Shown piece after piece: positions 54,837 to 64,000 of a stretch of 64,000 nt of DNA (positions are counted from its first letter, which is position 1; each line of letters starts with the position of its first letter). The position numbers and the translations under genes were made by a program. The stretch is from Sphingobium cloacae (lineage in GTDB: Bacteria > Pseudomonadota > Alphaproteobacteria > Sphingomonadales > Sphingomonadaceae). The stretch spans positions 3,041,001 to 3,105,000 of the forward strand of contig NZ_AP017655.1 in NCBI RefSeq assembly GCF_002355855.1, read 5' to 3'. The notes beneath the pieces were generated by a model that saw only the letters and a list, made by a program, of their open reading frames with translations, did not search any database and had not been told where the DNA came from.

Positions 54837-55684
54837 AGCCCCTCCTCGCGGCCGCGATGCTGGCATGGGCCGCACCCGCCGCCGAGTCCGCCCCGCCTTC
54901 GCCGCCCGCCGCCAGCGCCACGTCCGACTTCCGCTTCAGCGGCGAAATGACGCAAGGCGGCGTGCTGCGCGGCACGGCCCCGGCGGGAATCGCCGACCTG
55001 CGCCTCGACGGCCAGCCTGTTCCGGTCGATAGGGACGGCCGCTTCCTCATCGCCTTCGACCGCGACGCCGCGCCCCAGGCCCGCCTCACCGCGCGCCTTG
55101 CCGATGGCCGCGTCATCGACCGCCCCCTCACGATCGCCCCGCGCGCCTGGCGTCTGGAGCGCATCAACGCGCCCCTGCGCCCGACGAAGAGCACCGAAGC
55201 CTTCATGGCGATCCGCAAGCCCGAACTGGAGCGCATCGCCGCCGCCCGCGCCACGGTGACGGACGCGCAGGGCTGGCGCCAGAGCTTCATCTGGCCGCGC
55301 CGGGGCCGCATCTCCGGCCTGTTCGGGGCGCAGCGCATCTATCAGGGCACGCCCGGCGCCTATCACAGCGGCGTCGATGTCGCGGGCGCGACCGGCGACC
55401 CGATCGTCGCGCCCGCCGACGGCGTGGTGATCCTGGCGGCGGACAAGCCCTTCACGCTGGAGGGTAACCTCCTGATGATCGACCATGGCCACGGCCTCAA
55501 CAGCGCCTTCCTCCATTTGTCGCGCATCGACGTGAAGCCGGGCGACAAGGTACGCCAGGGCCAGGCCATCGGCGCCATCGGCGCCACCGGCCGCGCCACC
55601 GGCCCCCATCTTCACTGGAGCATGAAATGGAACGACGCCCGCATCGACCCGATGCTGCTGGCGGGGGTGATGGGGGGCGGGTGA
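54833..55684 (+). CDS. M23 (LytM) family metallopeptidase
   Basis: 283 residues. Signal peptide MKPLLAAAMLAWAAPAAE; then a beta-rich part and a LytM domain: FGAQRIYQGTPGAYHSGVDV, with zinc ligands HxxxD (HSGVD) and HLHW near the end. Probably cleaves or remodels peptidoglycan in the periplasm. Coupled to DUF2093 and xseA. Confidence 0.9.
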   Translation: MKPLLAAAMLAWAAPAAESAPPSPPAASATSDFRFSGEMTQGGVLRGTAPAGIADLRLDGQPVPVDRDGRFLIAFDRDAAPQARLTARLADGRVIDRPLTIAPRAWRLERINAPLRPTKSTEAFMAIRKPELERIAAARATVTDAQGWRQSFIWPRRGRISGLFGAQRIYQGTPGAYHSGVDVAGATGDPIVAPADGVVILAADKPFTLEGNLLMIDHGHGLNSAFLHLSRIDVKPGDKVRQGQAIGAIGATGRATGPHLHWSMKWNDARIDPMLLAGVMGGG

Positions 55685-56110
55685 CGGAGAGCCAGGAAAG
55701 CCCCGTCCACCGTCTATGTCGCCCACCCGCTGAGTGACCCTGTGGCGCGTTGGCCCCTGTTCATGCCGTCTGTGCAGCCGCTTCGGGGTAAGACGTTACA
55801 CAAAAGGAACTGTTCATTTTATTCGCGGAATGATCCTCTACTCAGGATAAATGCTATATTTACTGCGGGATGTTCCGGAGGCTTGAAATTTTCTTGCGTA
55901 TACTCCTTCGTCCCCTGTGGCAACGTTTGTTGCATTTTTGATACAGTTCTTGGCAAAAACAGCGAATGACTATTCCCCTTACTTTACAGGGGCAGTCTCC
56001 CCGCGCAGTTTCTGCTGATCCGCACAGGGGGATTGCTGTCGGGCTCTAAGTCCCCTTGTCAGGTCATGAAGGCAGGTCATCTGCCGAACTCCAGAGCAAG
56101 GGACTGGATT
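55685..56110. other. Gene-free, AT-richer leader upstream of the TonB receptor
   Basis: About 425 bases, clearly lower in GC than the flanks. The open frame 55742-55969 is not credible (no ribosome binding site, Cys/Phe/Ser-rich). Probably holds the promoter and regulatory sites of the receptor gene; I could not place a Fur box or sigma site with confidence. Confidence 0.4.
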
Positions 56111-59100
56111 GTGAAGACATTTTCCAAAAGGGCAGTTCTGCGCAGCAGCGCAGCTCCGCTTATCTTGATCGGATCGCTCGCATTCATCGGTGCGGCGGCG
56201 GCGCAGGATGCGCCTCAAGCCACCGCTGGCGAAAGCGAAGCCGTTGGGGAAACCATCATCGTCACGGGCTCGCGCATCGCGCGGCCTACGCTGGACTCGC
56301 CTATCCCCGTAACCACCATGACGGCGGCGGATTTGTCTCGCCGTGGCCAGACGAACATTGGCGACATACTGAACGACCTTCCATCGCTTCGTTCGACCTA
56401 CAGCCAGTCGAACTCCACGCAATATATCGGAACGGCGGGCCTCAATTTTCTTGATCTTCGCGGACTTGGCGTTCCCCGGACGCTGGTTCTCGTGAATGGC
56501 CGACGGCATATCACTGCCTCTGAGGGCGATTTCCTCGTCGATACCAACACCATACCGACCGATCTGATCGATCGGGTGGACATCGTCACGGGCGGCAGTT
56601 CGGCGGTCTATGGCTCCGACGCGATGGCCGGCGTGGTCAACTTTGTCTTGAAGCGCGATTTCGAAGGTGTCAGCCTGAACGCCCAGTCCGGCATTTCTTC
56701 GCATGGCGACCGCGGCACCTATCGTTTGTCGGGCACATTTGGCCATAATTTCGCGGACGGTCGCGGGAATATTGCCGTGGCTCTCGATTATACGCAGGGC
56801 GACAAGCTGCTGTACACGGATCGTCCCGGGCTGACGGGGGCATTTTCCGGTCGCCGCCAGTTCCAGTTGGTGGATGATCCCCGCCTCGACAACACCATAC
56901 CGGATCGCGAATTCCTGACGGGCGTGCGGAGCTTCGGCTATTCCAACGGTGGCTCGTTCATCGCTTATAATGGCAACAACACACGCAATTGCGCCAGCGC
57001 GGCTGGCTGCTTGCCCAACGGCTTCCCTCGTATATTCCTGTTCCAGCCGGATGGATCGCTGCGTGAATCCGCCTATGGGGTCGATTTCCGGCCAGTGGGT
57101 TCGGGCAACAATCAGGGCGGGGATGGCTCAACGCTGAATGATTCCGGGACGTTGCAGCCGGGATACAAGCGTTATGTCGCCAATCTGATGGCACGGTACG
57201 AGGTTTCCGATGCGTTCAAGCCTTTCATAGAGGCCAAGTTCGTCCGCGTGGATGCCTTCGCGCAAGGAACGCCGACCTTCTCGCAGGGCGGCGAACAGGG
57301 TCTGGGTGGGGATGGAAATCCTTATGATCCCACCAACTATCTGATCTACACGCCCATTTCGCTGGACAACGCCTATCTGACGCCTGCCGCGCGGGCGACG
57401 ATTCAATCGCTGCTGCCCGCGGGCGCGACCTATTTCAACCTCAACCGCAACAATCTCGACCTCGGGACGCGGGATGAGAAAGATCGTCGCGACACCTTCC
57501 GCATTGTGGTCGGTGCCGAAGGCACATTCAACAATGACTGGCATTATGACATCAGCTTCAATTACGGGCATTTGAAAACCCGCTCGGCCTTCTACAATAA
57601 CCGGATCGAGCAGAATTTCTACAATGCGATTGATGCGGTCTATAATGGCAATAACGAGATCGTGTGCCGTATCAATCAGGTGACGGTCACCGATCCGAAC
57701 TGCCGTCCGCTCAATATTCTGGGTGAAGGGCGGGCTGATCGGGCTGCGCTCAACTATATCAACACGACCTCCTATCGTCGTGGCAAAGCGACCGAAATCG
57801 ATATTTCGGCAAACCTTGTCGGCAATAGCTCTCAATGGTTCGAGCTTCCGGGCGGTCCGGTCCGCTTCGCACTGGGGGCGGAATATCGTCGGGAAAAGGC
57901 GTCCTATGCCTATGACGACCTGGTCTCGAGCGGCGCGACGTTCCTGAACGCGATCCCGGATTTCCGTCCGCCTTCCTTCGTGGTGAAGGAAGCCTATGGC
58001 GAAATCGATATCCCGCTGATCAAGGATATGCGTTTCGTCAACGAACTGTCGATCAACGGCGCAGCGCGGGTTGCGGACTACAAGGGCGCGATCGGCACGG
58101 TCTGGGCCTATAATTATGGCGGCATCTATTCACCGATCCCGGATATCAAATTCCGCGTGAACTATTCCCGGTCGGTGCGTGCGCCCACGCTGAGCGATCT
58201 CTATAATTCGCCGTCGCAGGATTATGCGTCGCTGAATGATCCCTGCGACGTGAACTTCATTAAAAAGGGTAAGGCGACGCGCGAAGCCAATTGCGCTGCG
58301 GCTGGCGTTCCCGCTAATTTCGAGAACCAGTTCACGCGCTCGGCCACGCTGGAAATCCTTTCTGGGGGTAATCCCGACCTCAAGGCGGAAAAGTCACGGA
58401 GCTGGACCTATGGCGTCATCCTCCAGCCTCGTTTCCTTCCCGGCCTGTCCGTCACGGCCGATTATTACGATATCAAGATCAAGAGCGTGATATCACCCGT
58501 CGATGCGCAGACCATTCTCGACGGCTGCTATGATGGTCCCGATCTCAACAACTCTTTCTGCGATCTTATTTTCCCGCGTAATCCAGACAGCACGTTCCAG
58601 TTGCCCGCGCTGTTGCAGACCAGTCTGAACTATTCCGCCAAACGGGCGAAGGGCTTGGACGTCGATGTCAATTATGACCATCGTTTCGATGTCGACAACC
58701 GCTTGCAGCTGCGTTTCGTAGGCAACTGGGTCAGGATGCGGAACGATTACCCCTATCTTGACGCGCCGGATCAGCCGGAACGGCTCAAGGGAGAACTGGG
58801 CGATCCGATCTATGCCTTCAACGTCTCGGCGGATTATACTTACAAGAACTTCACGCTGGGATATGAGATGCGGTATATTGGCCGCCAGTCGATCACCGAT
58901 TGGGAAGCGCAACATACCACCTATGGCGTCCCTCCGCTCGATCCTTATTATGCTGACGTCGTTTATTATCCGTCCGTGACTTACCATAATATTCGCGCGT
59001 CGCTGGACGTCGACAAGCGGTTCACATTCTATGGTGGCATCGACAACCTGACCGACAAGAAGCCGCCTTATGGCATTCTGGGGACAGGCAGCATAGGCGA

Positions 59101-59164
59101 TGGCGATGCCATTTATGATAATATCGGCCGTTTCATGTATATTGGTGTCAGAGCGAAACTCTGA
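56111..59164 (+). CDS. TonB-dependent outer membrane receptor
   Basis: 1017 residues from GTG 56111 (signal peptide KRAVLRSSAAPLILIGSLAF, cleavage near AAAAQ-DA); the frame is open to 56033. TonB-box region ETIIVTGSRIARP, plug domain with LDLRGLGVPRTLVLVNGRR and DRVDIVTGGSSAVYGSDAMA, then a 22-strand barrel ending GRFMYIGVRAKL. The size and TSTS-type motifs match receptors of sphingomonads for large substrates; ligand unknown. No neighbour indicates the substrate. Codon and GC use are slightly lower than in the flanking genes. Confidence 0.92.
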   Translation: MKTFSKRAVLRSSAAPLILIGSLAFIGAAAAQDAPQATAGESEAVGETIIVTGSRIARPTLDSPIPVTTMTAADLSRRGQTNIGDILNDLPSLRSTYSQSNSTQYIGTAGLNFLDLRGLGVPRTLVLVNGRRHITASEGDFLVDTNTIPTDLIDRVDIVTGGSSAVYGSDAMAGVVNFVLKRDFEGVSLNAQSGISSHGDRGTYRLSGTFGHNFADGRGNIAVALDYTQGDKLLYTDRPGLTGAFSGRRQFQLVDDPRLDNTIPDREFLTGVRSFGYSNGGSFIAYNGNNTRNCASAAGCLPNGFPRIFLFQPDGSLRESAYGVDFRPVGSGNNQGGDGSTLNDSGTLQPGYKRYVANLMARYEVSDAFKPFIEAKFVRVDAFAQGTPTFSQGGEQGLGGDGNPYDPTNYLIYTPISLDNAYLTPAARATIQSLLPAGATYFNLNRNNLDLGTRDEKDRRDTFRIVVGAEGTFNNDWHYDISFNYGHLKTRSAFYNNRIEQNFYNAIDAVYNGNNEIVCRINQVTVTDPNCRPLNILGEGRADRAALNYINTTSYRRGKATEIDISANLVGNSSQWFELPGGPVRFALGAEYRREKASYAYDDLVSSGATFLNAIPDFRPPSFVVKEAYGEIDIPLIKDMRFVNELSINGAARVADYKGAIGTVWAYNYGGIYSPIPDIKFRVNYSRSVRAPTLSDLYNSPSQDYASLNDPCDVNFIKKGKATREANCAAAGVPANFENQFTRSATLEILSGGNPDLKAEKSRSWTYGVILQPRFLPGLSVTADYYDIKIKSVISPVDAQTILDGCYDGPDLNNSFCDLIFPRNPDSTFQLPALLQTSLNYSAKRAKGLDVDVNYDHRFDVDNRLQLRFVGNWVRMRNDYPYLDAPDQPERLKGELGDPIYAFNVSADYTYKNFTLGYEMRYIGRQSITDWEAQHTTYGVPPLDPYYADVVYYPSVTYHNIRASLDVDKRFTFYGGIDNLTDKKPPYGILGTGSIGDGDAIYDNIGRFMYIGVRAKL

Positions 59165-59187
59165 TCTTCTATCGAAACAAAAGAAAA

Positions 59188-59213
59188 GGGCGGCCCACAA
59201 GCCGCCCTTTTTT
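59188..59213. terminator. Bidirectional intrinsic terminator
   Basis: GGGCGGC-CCACAA-GCCGCCC (59188-59207) preceded by AAAA and followed by six T (59208-59213). It ends the receptor transcript and, on the other strand, the clpB transcript. Confidence 0.85.
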
Positions 59214-59236
59214 ATGTCCAAATATTTGCGGTGAGG

Positions 59237-61816
<2,580 letters not shown>

Positions 61817-61848
61817 GACATCCCCTTCAAGATACTGCTGCCGATGTA

Positions 61849-61868
61849 GTGTTGCCCAAAAGCAACAC
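61849..61868. promoter_or_regulatory. Inverted repeat in the clpB promoter region
   Basis: GTGTTGC-CCAAAA-GCAACAC, perfect 7-bp arms, 33-52 bases upstream of the clpB start. On the clpB strand CTTG lies just before it and CACTACAT about 17 bases later, a plausible heat-shock (RpoH) promoter. It is not a CIRCE element. Assignment is tentative. Confidence 0.35.
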
Positions 61869-61930
61869 AAGGGGCACTACGCAATTATCCTATCCGCCCC
61901 TCCGAAAAACGCATCACTTCGCCATCTCGT

Positions 61931-63556
61931 TCATGGTTTCGCCTTGGCCTGCCCCGGCGCGAAGGCGTCCCCGAAAAAGTCCCCCTCATACCAGCGCGGC
62001 GCCTCCGCCGCATCGGCGATCTCCCGCGCGATCGCATAATTGACCCGCGCGAACTTCGCCGCCGCCTCCCAGTGGAAGGGCAGGTCGATCTGGTCGGACG
62101 GCTTGTGATAGTCAGTCTTGAGGAAATGCTCGAACGCCGCTTTCCCCGGCCCGGCAAAGCCCGTCATCAGGAACACCGAAGGCACGCCCTCCTCGACGAA
62201 GCGATAATGGTCCGACCGGGTGAACAGTCCTTCGGCGGGCAGGGGATCGGGCGACAGCACGACACCCTCCGACTTCGCCGCCTTCTCCACGATCGGCCCC
62301 AGCGTCGAATGCTCCGCGCCGAACGCCACCACATCCTGAAAGTCATAAGTCAGAATCGGCATGTCCAGATTGACGACGCCCACCAGCTTGCCGCCCTCGG
62401 GCAGTACCGGATTCTTCGCCAGATATTGCGAACCCAGAAGGCCGTCCTCCTCCGCCGTCACCGCCGCGAACAGGATCGGGCGCTTGAGCCGCGTCCCGCT
62501 TTCCGCAAAGGCCTTCGCGACCGCCATCATGGTCGCGACGCCCGAAGCATTGTCCATCGCGCCGTTATGGATCTTGTCCTTGCCCGGCGTGTCCGGCTTC
62601 ACCCCCACATGGTCGAGATGCGCCATCAGCAGCACATATTCCCCCGCCAGCGCCGGATCGGAACCGGGCAGCACCGCCAGCACATTGCTGCTGGGCGCGA
62701 TCGCCACGCTGCTCGTCCGATCCAGGCGGATCATGGGCTTGAGCGCGAAACCCTTGGGCCGCCCGCCCTTCTTCCCCGCCTCCGCCCGGATCGCCGCCAG
62801 CGTCCGCCCGGACCCGGCCAGCAAAGCCTCCGCCGCCGCGCCATGGGCATAGGCCGACCCCCTGATCCCCGGCGTCCGCACATAAAGCTGCCCATCCGGC
62901 TGCATCCATCCCACGCTGGGATCGCCCGCCCGCTCCCGCAACCGCTCCCAAGGCATCCGCGCCAGCATCGCGGCGCTGGGGATGGTGACAAGACCGATGG
63001 CTCCCGCCTTCTGCGCGGCCTGCGCCTTTTCAGCGGCCAGATGCGCGCCGATCTCGCTCGGCATCCCGACCGGCGAGCCGGAGAGCGCCACCGCCCATTT
63101 GCCCCGAAGGTCGAGGCCCGCATAATCGTCGATCTTCTCCCGCGCCGACTGGAGCCCGTAACCGACGAATACCGCGCCCGCTTCCAGCCCCTGCTTCGGT
63201 TCCCGCCCGAAAGCGCCGATCACGACATCGCCCCCATTGTCGAACGCCCTGCCGCCGATGGTGAGGCGGGCGGGGCTGTCCTTCTCCAGCGTCGCCACCG
63301 CCAGCGTCACCGGCTGATACCAGCTACCCGGCACGATCTGCTCCAGCCCCAGCGCCGTGAAGCGCGCCGCCACATAGCGCGCCGCGATGTCATAGCCCCG
63401 CGTCCCGCCGTCGCGCCCTTCCAGCAGGTCGTCCGCCAAAAAGGTCACGTCCGCCCGGATCGCATCGGAGGAGAAAGCAGGCCGCTCCTGCGCCGGAGCG
63501 GGCAGGGCGATGGCGAGGGACAGGAGCGGAGCGAGAAGCGCGGCGCGAAGGGGCAT
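61931..63556 (-). CDS. M28-family zinc aminopeptidase, exported
   Basis: 541 residues from ATG 63556. Signal peptide MPLRAALLAPLLSLAIALPA, cleavage near AQ-ER. PA domain insert (about 120-260), then the M28 core: LLMAHLDHVG (His, Asp ligands), AMDNASGVATMM, AAVTAEEDGLLGSQYLA (catalytic Glu), LDMPILTYDF and a C-terminal TDYHKPSDQIDL. Acts in the periplasm or outside on peptides. Divergent from the M16 peptidase gene. Confidence 0.92.
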   Translation of the reverse strand: MPLRAALLAPLLSLAIALPAPAQERPAFSSDAIRADVTFLADDLLEGRDGGTRGYDIAARYVAARFTALGLEQIVPGSWYQPVTLAVATLEKDSPARLTIGGRAFDNGGDVVIGAFGREPKQGLEAGAVFVGYGLQSAREKIDDYAGLDLRGKWAVALSGSPVGMPSEIGAHLAAEKAQAAQKAGAIGLVTIPSAAMLARMPWERLRERAGDPSVGWMQPDGQLYVRTPGIRGSAYAHGAAAEALLAGSGRTLAAIRAEAGKKGGRPKGFALKPMIRLDRTSSVAIAPSSNVLAVLPGSDPALAGEYVLLMAHLDHVGVKPDTPGKDKIHNGAMDNASGVATMMAVAKAFAESGTRLKRPILFAAVTAEEDGLLGSQYLAKNPVLPEGGKLVGVVNLDMPILTYDFQDVVAFGAEHSTLGPIVEKAAKSEGVVLSPDPLPAEGLFTRSDHYRFVEEGVPSVFLMTGFAGPGKAAFEHFLKTDYHKPSDQIDLPFHWEAAAKFARVNYAIAREIADAAEAPRWYEGDFFGDAFAPGQAKAKP

Positions 63557-63686
63557 GGAGGGAACCTCATCCGATGGTCGAAGGCGTGAACCTATTCGTC
63601 GCAGGCCGCCTGTCCAGCGCAAAGCGTATTGCGTCCCTATAACGCCCCGCTATGGTGCGGCGATCACGAACTTTCATGAGGCGCTC

Positions 63687-64000
63687 ATGACCCTTCTTCC
63701 CCTTTCGCGTCGTGCAGCTTGGTTGCTTGGCCTGTCTCCGCTCGCCCTCACGCTGCCGGTGGCCGCCATGGCCGCGCCTTCGACCGCCGCGCAGGCCCCC
63801 GCGCCGCTCCCCAGCCTCGTCGCGAAGGTCGACATTCCCTATGAGCAATTCACGCTGAAGAACGGTCTGCGCGTCATCGTCCATACCGACCGCAAGGCGC
63901 CGGTGGTGGCGGTGTCGGTCTGGTATCATGTGGGATCGCGTTTCGAACCGGCGGGCAAGACAGGTTTCGCTCATCTGTTCGAACATCTGATGTTCTATGG
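63687..64000 (+). CDS. M16-family zinc peptidase, 5' part only
   Basis: 104 residues are visible; the gene continues beyond the window. Signal peptide (RRAAWLLGLSPLALTLPVAA), then QFTLKNGLRVIVHTDRKAPV, SVWYHVGSRFEPAGKTGFAH and the inverted zinc motif HxxEH in HLFEHLMF. Pitrilysin/insulinase type, exported. ATG 63687. Confidence 0.9.
   Translation, partial: MTLLPLSRRAAWLLGLSPLALTLPVAAMAAPSTAAQAPAPLPSLVAKVDIPYEQFTLKNGLRVIVHTDRKAPVVAVSVWYHVGSRFEPAGKTGFAHLFEHLMFY

Noticed and set aside
55742..55969. 75-codon open frame before the TonB receptor
   Set aside because: No ribosome binding site and composition not protein-like.
61849..61868. CIRCE/HrcA site before clpB
   Set aside because: The inverted repeat does not match the TTAGCACTC-N9-GAGTGCTAA consensus; only a generic dyad is present.

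Overview
The window is chromosomal DNA from a GC-rich alphaproteobacterium, most likely order Sphingomonadales (Sphingobium/Sphingomonas-like). Evidence for this: the gene order DciA(DUF721)-DsbA-like-SMC next to mutY; a large TonB-dependent receptor with the ETIIVTGSRI plug motif; plant/alphaproteobacterial-type GshA; and short interspersed repeats built on CCGTTCGxxCTGAGCTTGTCGAAG. The genus is inference; no rRNA is present.

Region 1 (1-8485): the tail of a DUF6118-type protein, then a complete high-affinity potassium uptake locus. The sensor kinase gene kdpD runs leftward. A divergent operon carries a 27-residue membrane miniprotein, kdpF, kdpA, kdpB, kdpC and the response regulator gene kdpE. 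Region 2 (8632-25525): an integrated mobilizable island of about 16.9 kb, bounded by an 18-bp direct repeat whose right copy is the 3' end of a tRNA-Leu(CAG) gene. It carries a P4-type integrase beside the tRNA and a translationally coupled mobilization block (AlpA-like regulator, three unknown proteins, RHH accessory protein, TraD, MobF relaxase TraA). It also has a HipBA toxin-antitoxin pair and a tcmP/DUF5131 (three-Cys-motif) cargo pair. No mating-pair-formation genes are present, so it would depend on a helper. tcmP is split by two adjacent insertion sequences (IS630 and IS5 families). Removing both restores the reading frame exactly. At the right, an internal deletion has fused the 3' ends of an ardC gene and an HNH endonuclease gene.

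Region 3 (25508-64000): ordinary core chromosome. It begins with tRNA-Leu, an alpha/beta hydrolase, a TPR protein, a SIMPL-domain protein, glyoxalase I and II, a lipoprotein and a long-chain acyl-CoA synthetase. Next come ruvAB, two membrane proteins, gshA, an ArsR regulator with a frameshifted SRPBCC partner, rsmE, ubiA, a phospholipase D and smc. Then follow two thioredoxin-fold periplasmic proteins, dciA, mutY, nudC, a TldD/PmbA-type protease, a CysQ-like phosphatase, an HhH membrane protein, purD and xseA. The stretch ends with DUF2093, an M23 peptidase, a TonB receptor, clpB, an M28 peptidase and the start of an M16 peptidase. Many of these genes overlap by ATGA or a few bases.

The most interesting material is the island. 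It has defined ends, palindromes at both ends, a cargo pair of unknown function (TcmP + three-Cys radical-SAM-like protein), and clear signs of decay.
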